Shown here: positions 1-10,100 of the stretch, one piece after another
How the letters are laid out: every line of letters starts with the position of its first letter
Numbering within the stretch: the first letter of the stretch is position 1
Assembly: GCA_964551445.1 (NCBI GenBank)
Contig: CAZKCG010000026.1
Coordinates: forward strand, 1-64,000
Direction: 5' to 3'
Source: DAOPXV01 sp964551445
Lineage (GTDB): Bacteria; Muiribacteriota; UBA9980
DNA: 64,000 bases
Program-made: the position numbers and the translations under genes
Notes under the pieces: generated by a model
Seen by the model: only the letters and a program-made list of their open reading frames with translations
Database searches by the model: none
Told to the model about the DNA's origin: nothing

Positions 1-2313
1 GATTTATTGATACTCGATGAGGCGCACAACGCAGCCCCGGCCGGTCGCCAGAACTATGTGAAGGACTCAGACAGGACAAAATTATTACAAGCCATAACGC
101 CACATTTCGAGCATAAATTATTTTTGACCGCTACGCCGCATAACGGTTTTACTTATAGTTTCACTGCGCTTCTCGAATTACTCGACCCGCTCCGTTTCAA
201 CAGGGGGCCGGAAGTCGATCAGAAACAACTCGATCTTGTTATGATCCGCCGGTTGAAAGAAAATATAATGAACAAGAATTTCGCTAAAAGAGTTATAGCG
301 GCCATCACCGTTGAAAATAAAGATGCGGACGCGAAACTGTTCGACTTTTTGAATAAGTATATAAAAGCGCGCCTTGAAACCAGCAACACAACTCAGATTG
401 CATTCGCGATGACAATGCTTAAAAAGCGTCTGCTTTCATCACCACTTGCTTTTTACCGTTCGATTATGTGGCATAACTTTGCGATAGGCGAAATCGATGA
501 GCGCAATGTCGCAGATGAAAAGCTGCTTCTTAAAATCACACAGGCCGCGGCTGAAACATTTTCAGACGATAACGAGAAAGACGAATTTGAAGAAAACGCG
601 GTTAAAGAAGTAACGCGCGTTATGAAGCACCTGACTGAAAAAGAGAAAGGCATACTTTCCGAGATAACCAAAATTTCATTAGACACATATCAAAAACATG
701 ATCAAAAGGCTGTAAACTTGCTTAATTTCATTAAGGAAAAATTATTTTCCGGCGGGAACTTTAATAATGAACGCCTGATTATTTTCACTGAATATAAGGA
801 TTCGATGGAATATCTGCAAACTATCCTTTCAAAAATCGATGACGGCGGAAGGATTTTGACGCTATCAGGCGGCACGAATAATTTAAAGCGCGAAGAAGTG
901 AAATATGAATTTCAGACGGACCCCAAAAATAGCCGTGTCAGAATATTAATCGCGACCGATGCGGCGAGCGAAGGTCTCAACTTACAGCACTTCTGCCGCT
1001 ATCTGATTCATTATGAAATCCCCTGGAACCCGAATAAAATGGAACAGCGAAACGGCCGTATAGACAGGCATGGCCAGAAATTTCCGGAAGTTTTCATCAA
1101 TCATTTTACTTATGCCAATAATGAAGATTCGAAATTTTTGCAGGTATTAATTGATAAAGTTAAAACAATGCGCGAGGATATGGGCGCGATAAGCGATATC
1201 ATCGAAAAGAATATTGAAAGAGCTATGCTTGGAAAGTCAAACACTTTCGATTTTATAGATAACAGGCGCGAGATAATCAAACGAGATATCAAACGCGAAA
1301 TTACGGCCAAATATGAATATAGCGGCCTTGTCGAAAGTTTTGAAGAATCGAAGAAAAGCATGAAGATCAATTTAGCGAATGTTAAAAAGATCGTCGATAA
1401 CGCTTTGAAAATAGTCGGATTTAAAGGTGTCGAGCCGGTTTATGACGACGAACTTAAAAATATCTGCGGTATAGTTAAAGAAGTCCCGGCTTCATGGCAT
1501 AGCGTTAAAAAACATTTGAAAGATAAAAACGGCAATTTATTAAAACTGATTTTCGAGCCAAATAAATACCTCGAACGCGAAGATACGGCGATCATGCATC
1601 TGGCCCATCCGCTTATCAAATTTTCAATAAGCGAATTCAGAAAACAACTTTTTGGTTTTAACAGCCAGATGTCGCGCATAACGTATAAGGTCGTCGAAGG
1701 ACTTGATAAAATCGCATTCAAAGCGAGCACGCGATATTTAATCGTCGGCGCTCTCGGACACCTTTTGCACGAAGAAGTCGTCAGTGTCTATGGATATCCA
1801 GGCGAATCGGGAGAGTTCAAACATAACAGAGCGATTGAAACCGAACTTGAAAATAAAGCATTTTCATTTCCCGAAATAAACATGGGACTGGCTGATAAAA
1901 TAAGAGTTTTGATCGGTAAAAACAAAAAACAGATTTTCGCCGAAACCGGTAAAAAGATAGCCGAAAGGCAGGGCAAAATTGAAAAGGTGCTTGATAAAAA
2001 AGCATTGAAGGACGCCGAAACGGTAGAAAAACTGATCAAAGAAAGAATAAGTGAAATTGAACAACGCCTCCAGGATTTCATGAATAAAACCGGCCATGAA
2101 TACAGTCAGTTAATGCTCTTTTCCGAAGAAGAGGCGCAGCAGTTCCGTGAAAACATGAAATGGCTTGAATACAGGCTTGCCGATCTTAAAACGCGGCTTA
2201 TCAAAGAACCTGAAGAAATAACGCGGCATTATCGGATCAAGGATGAAAAGTCGTTTTTCTTGTCGATAACGGTTTATATCCCTTCAAAATTGGCAGGTGA
2301 GGCCCGTGGCTAA
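1..2313 (+). CDS. drmD: DrmD-like SNF2-type helicase, C-terminal part (5' end outside window)
   Basis: The reading frame is open from the first base, so the gene starts upstream. The visible part begins at the Walker B box (LILDEAHN), followed by a TATPHNG motif III. A helicase C-terminal domain lies at about residues 240-365 of the fragment (IIFTEYKDS, ATDAASEGLNLQ, ending in QRNGRIDRHGQ, motif VI). A long charged C-terminal region follows. These are hallmarks of SNF2/RapA-type dsDNA translocases. The next gene, a giant adenine methylase, starts within the last bases of this one. That pairing matches class 1 DISARM, where DrmD is the SNF2 helicase beside DrmMI. The Walker A motif is not in the window. 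Helicase class is secure; the DrmD assignment rests on context. Confidence 0.75.
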   Translation, partial: DLLILDEAHNAAPAGRQNYVKDSDRTKLLQAITPHFEHKLFLTATPHNGFTYSFTALLELLDPLRFNRGPEVDQKQLDLVMIRRLKENIMNKNFAKRVIAAITVENKDADAKLFDFLNKYIKARLETSNTTQIAFAMTMLKKRLLSSPLAFYRSIMWHNFAIGEIDERNVADEKLLLKITQAAAETFSDDNEKDEFEENAVKEVTRVMKHLTEKEKGILSEITKISLDTYQKHDQKAVNLLNFIKEKLFSGGNFNNERLIIFTEYKDSMEYLQTILSKIDDGGRILTLSGGTNNLKREEVKYEFQTDPKNSRVRILIATDAASEGLNLQHFCRYLIHYEIPWNPNKMEQRNGRIDRHGQKFPEVFINHFTYANNEDSKFLQVLIDKVKTMREDMGAISDIIEKNIERAMLGKSNTFDFIDNRREIIKRDIKREITAKYEYSGLVESFEESKKSMKINLANVKKIVDNALKIVGFKGVEPVYDDELKNICGIVKEVPASWHSVKKHLKDKNGNLLKLIFEPNKYLEREDTAIMHLAHPLIKFSISEFRKQLFGFNSQMSRITYKVVEGLDKIAFKASTRYLIVGALGHLLHEEVVSVYGYPGESGEFKHNRAIETELENKAFSFPEINMGLADKIRVLIGKNKKQIFAETGKKIAERQGKIEKVLDKKALKDAETVEKLIKERISEIEQRLQDFMNKTGHEYSQLMLFSEEEAQQFRENMKWLEYRLADLKTRLIKEPEEITRHYRIKDEKSFFLSITVYIPSKLAGEARG

Positions 2314-5300
2314 ACGGATTGAAAATAAAAACGTTCATACCGATTGGATTTCGCTCGTAGAACAGGGCGGCCTGATAATATCCGAACCGGTGCTTCTCGA
2401 GCGGTTTCCGGAAGGCTTTAAAGTAGCGCCTGAAAAAGTTAAATACATCAGGAATTTTTATCAGAAATTCGAACTTTCGGATGACGATGGCGCTTCGGTA
2501 ATTTTCGCCGATTTCATATTCGAACGTATGCTTGGCTACGAACTTTATAAGACCAATAATATACCTGATTATTGCGCATGCTATCTTTCGGAGTATGTTC
2601 AGGAGCTCTCGCCGCACCGTGTCGCGGAGAGTGGAGCCGAACGGCTTTTGATTTATATTTCAAAAAAAGGCCAGAGTTTAAAACGCAACGAAAGTATCGA
2701 CGGAAAATGGAAAGCCTCGCCGCTCGCTAAAATGCAGAGGCTTTTGAATGAAACGAAAAATTATTTTGGTCTTGTTTCAAACGGCGAAGAATTCATATTG
2801 GTATATCGCCCGGATGAAGGCGGTATCTGCACGCTGACATTTAACACGCGGTTCATGCTCGATGAGCCGGCGGTGCTTGCCGCGTTTCTTTGCATACTCG
2901 ATAAAGATTGCCTTTCAAAGTTATTGACGATCGCGCGCGAATCATATCAAAAACAGATCGAAGTAACCGACACGCTCGGCGAGCAGGTAAGAAACAGCGT
3001 CGAGAAATTCATAAAAATATTCGACCGCTGCGACCGTTCTGGCAAACATTCATTATTGGCTGAATATAAACCTGAAAATGTATATGAGATGTCGATATCG
3101 GCCGTAATGAAACTGATATTTTTGTTATACGCCGAAGAGCACGGACTTTTACCTTATGGCGATATGCTTTATGACAATTCATACAGCGTCCATACTCTCG
3201 TTAAAGAACTCGAACACGAAAAGCGTGAAAACCTTGAAATGTTCCATCGCAACACATCGGCATGGCAGAGGATTCTGGCGCTCTTTAATCTTATCTATTT
3301 TGGCTCTGAACATAACGATCTTAAAAGCCCTGAATACTCTGGTGAATTATTCGATCCTGAAAAATATCCGCCGCTATATTCGAAGGATTTCAATCCGACG
3401 AATTTTGAAATTTATAATTGTCTGAAACTTTTGACGCATACGACGGCGAAAGTCGGCGATGAAAATATAAGCCAGGCGTTTTCGTATAAAACTCTCGGTG
3501 TTGAGCATATCGGTTATATCTATGAAGGCCTTCTCGATTATACGGTTAAGCGCGCGGGTGAAGAAACTCTTGTGAAATTAATTCCCAGAAGTAATGAAAC
3601 GGTTGTAAGTTTAAAAAAACTGATGTCAACTTTCGATGACGCTTTAATTGATTTTATCGTCGAAAACAGCGAAAAGAAATTGACTGCCACACGCGTTAAA
3701 AAGCTTCTTGGCGAATATTCACATTATCTTGACGATCTGAAAAAACACGACGATATTTCCGAAGATATTAAAGCGCGGATTTATCAACACGCGCCTGTAA
3801 TTCAACTCGATAAGATAATCCTGCCGAATTCGTTATATCTTAGTGTCTCTGATAAACGCAGAGCCACCGGAGCGCATTATACTCCGCAGGCGTTAACTGA
3901 AAAAATTGTTCGCACGACGCTTGATCCTTTAGTCTATGTTCTTGAAAAAGACGCAAAAGGAATTGAACTTATCGGAAAAATAGCCGAACCTAAAACTTTA
4001 CGAACACCGCACGAACTTTTGGATTTAAAGATATGCGATCCGGCGATGGGAAGCGGCGCGTTCTTAGTCCAGGCGACACGATATCTTTCAGATAAGTTAG
4101 TCAATAGCTGGCATAAAATATCAGAAAACACTAATAAACCTATTACCATACCTTATGGCGCTGAAAGCTTTGGCGCAGAGGGAGAAATTCTTTTGCCGGT
4201 TGAATATAGCGAACAGTATAAATACGCAAAGCGTTATGTGGCAATGGAATGTATTTACGGCGTCGATATAAATCCGCTCGCGGTAGAGATAGCAAAGCTT
4301 TCGATCTGGCTCGAAACATTGTCGAGAGATTTGCCATTTACTTTTATCGATCATAAATTATTATGCGGTGATTCATTGCTTGGAATAACGACAGTAGATG
4401 ATCTTGAAAAAGTAACTCAAACTGGAATTTATGATTTGTTCAGTAGCTGCGACGCAAAACAAATCGGTCTGGCGATTGAAGCGAGGCTTGAAATTGAGAC
4501 GCTTCCGGATTTTTCGGTAAAAGATCGCAAAATTAAAGTTGAGAAGTTAAAGCGATCGAATGAAGAATTAAAGGAAGTTAAAGCACATTTGACGAAGCTT
4601 TTCAAAGGTCATGTTATTGATATTATTAATAAAACAAGCCGCAATAATGAAAATGTTAGACCAATTGAATTTGAGAATTCATTTCATTGGTTATTGAATT
4701 TTTCAGAAGTATTCATTTCAATTGAGAAAAACAAGTCGGGGTTTGATGCTATTATAGGAAATCCTCCTTTTCTTGGTGGATCTAAGCTTACTGGTTATTT
4801 TGGGGAAGATTATAGAGAATATCTTGTTGAATTATTAGCAAATAAGATGCGTGGCTCTGCTGATCTTGTGTCATATTTCTTTTTAAGGGCAATAGATTTA
4901 TTAAAAGCATCTGGCAATTTCGGACTTCTTGCCACAAATACAATTGCTCAGGGAGATACACGTGTTACCGGACTTTCACAGATAGTTAAAAAAGGTGTCA
5001 TATATTCTGCATTCCCAGATGAACCATGGGAAGGTAATGCAGCAGTAATAACCAGTAGAATTCACATATGTAAGTCAAATAAATGGTTTGGCAAAAAAAT
5101 ATTGTTAGAAAAATCTGTTGAAATGATATCTCCGTTTTTAAGTGATGAAAATGATAAAAATCCCTTTATGATGCAAGAAAACGAAAGCAAGTCATTTGAA
5201 GGTGTAAAAATTCTTGGGATGGGATTTACGTTATCTGAAGAAGAAGCACTCGAATTTATAAAGAATGATCCGAAAAACAAAGATGCTTTATATCCATATT

Positions 5301-6316
5301 TAAATGGACAAGATTTAAACAGTTCATCAAAACAGAGCCCAAGTAAATGGGTAATAAATTTTTGGGATTGGCCACTCGAACGTGCAAAGCAATATCATAG
5401 TTTATTTAAAATTATTCTTGAACGTGTTAAACCGGAAAGAGAAATTAACAATCGCAAGGTTTATCGAGAAAATTGGTGGCATTATGCTGAAAAAAGACCT
5501 AAATTATTTCATAAAATTGGTCGTCACAAGTTTTTTGAAAAACATTCAACAGAATATAAATATCCAACTCAACCGACAAATTTGGTAATGGTTATTCCGA
5601 TTGTTACAAAATATTTAAGTTTCTGTTTATTAGAAAATGAATTTGTTTATTCAAACAAGATAGGTGTTTTTATATATTTAAGTTATTATTATTTTTCAGT
5701 TCTTCAATCTAATATTCATGAAATATGGGCAAGAAAATATTCTTCAACCTTAGGCATGGGATTGAATTACTCATCTACGGATTGCTTTGAAACCTTTCCA
5801 TTTCCAAATGTTTTACCAGCCGATCCGGAAAAGGTTGATGAAAACAATCAGATAGTTAAGGAACTTGACGTTCGGGGCGAGGAATATCATAAGTTGCGAA
5901 AGAGCGTGATGTTAAAATTTGACATTGGTTTGACGAATTTATACAACGCCTTTCACGATCCTGCCGAAAAACGCGAAGAATTTGAAACATTACGAAAACT
6001 TCATAAAGAAATCGACGAAACTGTCCTTTCTGCTTACGGCTGGACAGATATCAAATTATCGCATGATTTTATTGAAGTTCCATATCTTCCGGCTAACGAC
6101 AGGCTGCGTTATACGATATGCGAAAAAGCGCGTCTTGAAATATTGCGAAGACTTTTGAAACTTAACTTTGAACGCCACGATGAAGAATTAAGAGAAGTGG
6201 AACTCGAACCTACTTCCGATAAAAAAGCAAAAAAAACAACGAAGAAAAAAGCAAGTTCTATACCGAAGATGCCTAAAATTGAACCTGCGCGGGAAGGACA
6301 GGGAGAGTTATGGTAA
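2306..6316 (+). CDS. drmMI: DrmMI-like N6-adenine DNA methyltransferase, about 1336 aa
   Basis: Probably methylates adenine in host DNA to mark self within a DISARM-type system. The SAM-binding motif I DPAMGSGAFLV lies near residue 577 and the catalytic motif NPPF near residue 819, both typical of gamma-class adenine methylases of the restriction-fusion type. An N-terminal region of about 500 residues precedes them, and a Lys-rich tail (KKAKKTTKKKA) ends the protein. The GTG at 2306 is preferred over the GTG at 2297 because AGGTGAGG at 2295-2302 then has proper spacing. It overlaps the preceding helicase by 8 bases, implying translational coupling. Base composition turns strongly AT-rich at about 4600-5815, covering NPPF and the presumed target-recognition region, then returns to the gene's usual composition. 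Confidence 0.8.
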   Translation: MAKRIENKNVHTDWISLVEQGGLIISEPVLLERFPEGFKVAPEKVKYIRNFYQKFELSDDDGASVIFADFIFERMLGYELYKTNNIPDYCACYLSEYVQELSPHRVAESGAERLLIYISKKGQSLKRNESIDGKWKASPLAKMQRLLNETKNYFGLVSNGEEFILVYRPDEGGICTLTFNTRFMLDEPAVLAAFLCILDKDCLSKLLTIARESYQKQIEVTDTLGEQVRNSVEKFIKIFDRCDRSGKHSLLAEYKPENVYEMSISAVMKLIFLLYAEEHGLLPYGDMLYDNSYSVHTLVKELEHEKRENLEMFHRNTSAWQRILALFNLIYFGSEHNDLKSPEYSGELFDPEKYPPLYSKDFNPTNFEIYNCLKLLTHTTAKVGDENISQAFSYKTLGVEHIGYIYEGLLDYTVKRAGEETLVKLIPRSNETVVSLKKLMSTFDDALIDFIVENSEKKLTATRVKKLLGEYSHYLDDLKKHDDISEDIKARIYQHAPVIQLDKIILPNSLYLSVSDKRRATGAHYTPQALTEKIVRTTLDPLVYVLEKDAKGIELIGKIAEPKTLRTPHELLDLKICDPAMGSGAFLVQATRYLSDKLVNSWHKISENTNKPITIPYGAESFGAEGEILLPVEYSEQYKYAKRYVAMECIYGVDINPLAVEIAKLSIWLETLSRDLPFTFIDHKLLCGDSLLGITTVDDLEKVTQTGIYDLFSSCDAKQIGLAIEARLEIETLPDFSVKDRKIKVEKLKRSNEELKEVKAHLTKLFKGHVIDIINKTSRNNENVRPIEFENSFHWLLNFSEVFISIEKNKSGFDAIIGNPPFLGGSKLTGYFGEDYREYLVELLANKMRGSADLVSYFFLRAIDLLKASGNFGLLATNTIAQGDTRVTGLSQIVKKGVIYSAFPDEPWEGNAAVITSRIHICKSNKWFGKKILLEKSVEMISPFLSDENDKNPFMMQENESKSFEGVKILGMGFTLSEEEALEFIKNDPKNKDALYPYLNGQDLNSSSKQSPSKWVINFWDWPLERAKQYHSLFKIILERVKPEREINNRKVYRENWWHYAEKRPKLFHKIGRHKFFEKHSTEYKYPTQPTNLVMVIPIVTKYLSFCLLENEFVYSNKIGVFIYLSYYYFSVLQSNIHEIWARKYSSTLGMGLNYSSTDCFETFPFPNVLPADPEKVDENNQIVKELDVRGEEYHKLRKSVMLKFDIGLTNLYNAFHDPAEKREEFETLRKLHKEIDETVLSAYGWTDIKLSHDFIEVPYLPANDRLRYTICEKARLEILRRLLKLNFERHDEELREVELEPTSDKKAKKTTKKKASSIPKMPKIEPAREGQGELW

Positions 6317-7119
6317 TGACAGAAAATAATTTTATAAATAATGTTTCATTCCAAGAATCCATTACGCATGAACTTGATGTTATTAGAAATAGAGTAAGAA
6401 ATTTAATTGGAAGTGCTCATTGGGGAAAAGAAGGCGAGTATAAAGAGGTTATCTTAAAAAACATCTTAAGAAAATTTTTGCCTAATAATTTATCAATCGG
6501 AACAGGCTTTATTGTAAAAAATGTTTCGACATTGCCCAATGATAATATTGTTTCATCTCAAATAGATTTAATAATTTATGATAATACAAAACCTCTTTTA
6601 TTTAAAGAAGGAGATTTTATAATAACGACCGCTTCGAATGTAAAAGGTGTTATAGAGGTGAAAACCAATATTAAGGTAAGTGAAATTAAAGAAATTATTG
6701 GTAATATAGATAATTCAATTCTCAAGATTGTGCCCAGGTCAAAGATATTAAGTTCAAAATTGTTTGTCGGTTTATTTGCGTATGATTTTGATGGAAATGT
6801 TGAAAATAATAACATTAAAGAGGCTATTTTAGCTTCCGAACGCATTGTAAATCATATATCACTTGGCAAAAATATTTTTATTAAACGTTGGAAAAAGAAT
6901 CAAGCTCGCTTTTTGACTAATCAAAATCAAGTAAATAATGATTTTTATAATAGATACAGTTTAATTAATTTATCTTTTTCATATTTTATTTGGAATGTCA
7001 TTGACGAAATATGCTCAATCCCCAAAGATCAATATTGGATATCTTTTCCTATTGAAGGAACAAAAGAAATACATAAATTCGATACAATTGAATGTGTACC
7101 GAAAGAAAGGAGAAATTGA
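6316..7119 (+). CDS. DUF6602-type putative PD-(D/E)XK nuclease, 267 aa
   Basis: Resembles the DUF6602 family, seen in defence islands and expected to have a restriction-endonuclease fold. The visible signature is SQIDLIIYD near residue 78 followed by GVIEVKTN near residue 113, which gives the D...ExK catalytic pattern. The N-terminal helix region (SITHELDVIRNRVRNLIGSAHWGKEGEYKEVIL) is typical of the family by recall. The ATG at 6316 overlaps the methylase stop (TAATG) and lies about 8 nt from GGGAGAG; an ATG at 6310 is also possible. The gene is much more AT-rich than the helicase genes on either side of this block. Its 3' end abuts the next gene, so the two are likely co-transcribed. Family recognition is moderate and nuclease activity is inferred. 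Confidence 0.6.
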   Translation: MTENNFINNVSFQESITHELDVIRNRVRNLIGSAHWGKEGEYKEVILKNILRKFLPNNLSIGTGFIVKNVSTLPNDNIVSSQIDLIIYDNTKPLLFKEGDFIITTASNVKGVIEVKTNIKVSEIKEIIGNIDNSILKIVPRSKILSSKLFVGLFAYDFDGNVENNNIKEAILASERIVNHISLGKNIFIKRWKKNQARFLTNQNQVNNDFYNRYSLINLSFSYFIWNVIDEICSIPKDQYWISFPIEGTKEIHKFDTIECVPKERRN

Positions 7120-10100
7120 TGCCATTAGTTAAGGCAAGTCATCTTCAACAATGGGCTAATTCGGATGATGGTCGCAATAGGTTTGGTGAATTAATTTATA
7201 GACTAATTTTTGCCGGAGTTAAACATGATTCACTAAAATATATTAGATTTTTATCAAACGAGTCTAACAACTTACCTGGATGGGATGGAGAGTTAAGTTG
7301 CAGTGTTAATAATACTTGGATTCCTGATGGAAATTCTGTTTGGGAAATTAGCGTCGAAGATAAGCCGAGAGCCAAAATTATTAGCGATTTTAAGAAGAGA
7401 AAGAAAATGCCAATAAAAAAAGGATGGAAATGTAATGAAACAACTTATATATTAGCTACTCTAAGAAAATTTGCGAAAAATACTGAATTAGAAAATGAGT
7501 TGAAAAATAATAGCCCTTGGAAAGATGTGAAAATTTATGATTCTATAATTTTTGAACATTGGATTCAACAATATCTTGGTGTTGAGACCTGGTTGAGAGA
7601 GCAAAATGTAGGACCTAAGGCTTCAATAAGTACGCTTGAAAATTTCTGGAACAACTGGAGTAATACTACAATACCTTCGATTTCTTCCAAACTTTTGATT
7701 GCGGACAGAGAACAAGATGCCGCCAAATTAATAGAAAACATTAAAAATAATAGTCAGCATAAAATTATTCTTCAAACTGACTCTCCTGAAGAATCATTGG
7801 CTTTTTTATATTCATCAATTTCTGAATGTGATATTGAATTTAAAAATAATTATTTATCCAAAGGTATAGTAATTAATAAAACTGAAGATATTGAAATATT
7901 GAAAACAATGCCTCCTCACAATATAATATTAGTTCCTCCGGCAACTGAAAATTTTCATTTGTTGATTAACCATAGTCATTCAGTAATTATTGCTACCGGT
8001 AATTCTTCAAATTCATTCAAAAAAGATTTTTGCATTAAACGTCCTATAAAGTCAAAATTCCAAGAAGCGTTAATATCGATGGGAATAAAAAAGGATAAAG
8101 CTGAAATTGATGCTAGTGCTTGTGGCTCAAGTTCTTCAATTTGGAGGATTTGGAACATTTATGAAAATGCTGAATTGTCAATTAAGAATTTACCTGAATG
8201 GTCAACAAATGAAGATCATATAAAAAATATTCTGCCGGCAATTCTTATTGGTGGTTGGTGTGATAAATTTAAAGGTGATCAATCAATAATTCATAATATA
8301 ACAGGTATAAAATATGATGACTATCTAGATGAAATTACAAAATATCTTTATTTTGATAACCCACCTTTGCAGAAAATAGATGACATTTGGCTTGCCACCG
8401 CTCCTGCGGTTTCATTTACTTTATTAATTAAATATATTAATCCAGGCCATTTTAAAAAGTTATCTTCTATTTGTGAAAAAGTATTTAGCGAAATTGATCC
8501 AACACTTGATTTACATCCTAAAGATAGGCATCTGGCGTCTATAAAAAATAAAAAAATGAAGCATTCAACATTGTTAAGAGACGGTCTTGCCGGAACATTG
8601 TTGAGGTTAGTGGTTCTTGGAAGCAAGCTTGAAAAAATGAACATTTTGCCCCAAAATGAAAAATGTCAAGAATATGTAAATTCGCTTATTAAGAATTTGC
8701 CGGGTTTATCTGATAATTCTCGTTTATTAATAAGTTTAAGGGAACAACTTCCGGTTCTCGCTGAAGCTGCTCCGTTCCCTTTTCTGGAAGCCCTGGAATG
8801 CCTTCTCCAGGGCAAACGTGAAAATCTTCTTCCTGTATTTGAAGAAGGCGATACTTTTTATGGTCAGTCAAATCTTCCTAATATCTTGTGGGCACTTGAA
8901 ACACTCGCATGGGATTCAGAGCTATTGCCACGCGTATCAATAATTCTAGCCGGATTATCAGAAATTGATACTGGAGGTAAACTTGGAAATAGGCCAATTA
9001 ATAGTCTTAGAGAAATATTTTTGGCATGGCATTCAGGTACAAGCGCAACATTAAATATTCGTAGTCAAACTATTGATTTGATTATAAAAACTTATCCTGA
9101 TATTGGCTGGAATTTACTTAAAGGCTTGATGCCCTCTAATCATCAGATTTCTAGTGGAACAAGAAAGCCTGAATGGAAAGATTTTGGACGTTCTCAAATT
9201 GAGCCAATTACAAGATCATCACTGTGGAAAACTTATGATGAATATATTAGAAAACTTATTAACATTTCAGGGTTAAATCCAAAGCGCTGGAAAGAAATAA
9301 TAGAGTTTTATGATGATTTTTCGAATGAACATCAGCAATTAGTTGAAGACGGCTTGAATAAACTTTCGCAAACTACATTGAGTGAAGGCGAAAAACATGA
9401 AATATGGGACGAACTTAGAAATTTTATTAATAAACACCGAAGTTATTCTGGTGCGGTTTGGTCTTTACCTGAAGAAAAACTAAATCGACTTGATACAATA
9501 TTAAACTTATTTTCTCCTTCAAAGTATACTGATTCTATTTCATGGTTGTTTGATGATCATTTCCCGGATATTCCATTTTCCAAAATTGATAATCTTGAAG
9601 AATCACGAAAAGAACTAGATAAACTCAGAAATGAGGCCGTTAAAAAAATTTGGGGTGACGGCAGCGAAAATAATCTAATATACTTAATTGATAAAGTTGC
9701 ATATCCTCACTTGATTGCATATCAGGTAATAAAAATTTTTCATAATATAGATGATATTTTTAACATTTTTAAAACTACCAATGATAACAATTCGAAAAGG
9801 CAGAATGATTTTGCAAAATATTTATCGATAGAAGCATATAAAATGTTTGGTGAAAAATGGATTGGTCTTTTAAAAAATAAATACTTTAACCATGAAAAAG
9901 CACCTGATACAGTTGTTAACTCAATGCTGCTTTTTCCAGACTTAATGGAAATCTACGAATTAGTATCATCATTAGGAAAAGAAATCGAAAAAAAATATTG
10001 GGCTACGAAATATGTAATGATCTACTCAGAAGATAAAGATGTCATTGAATTTGCGATAAATAAATTTATCGAATCGAATAAACCTATTGAAATTATAACG

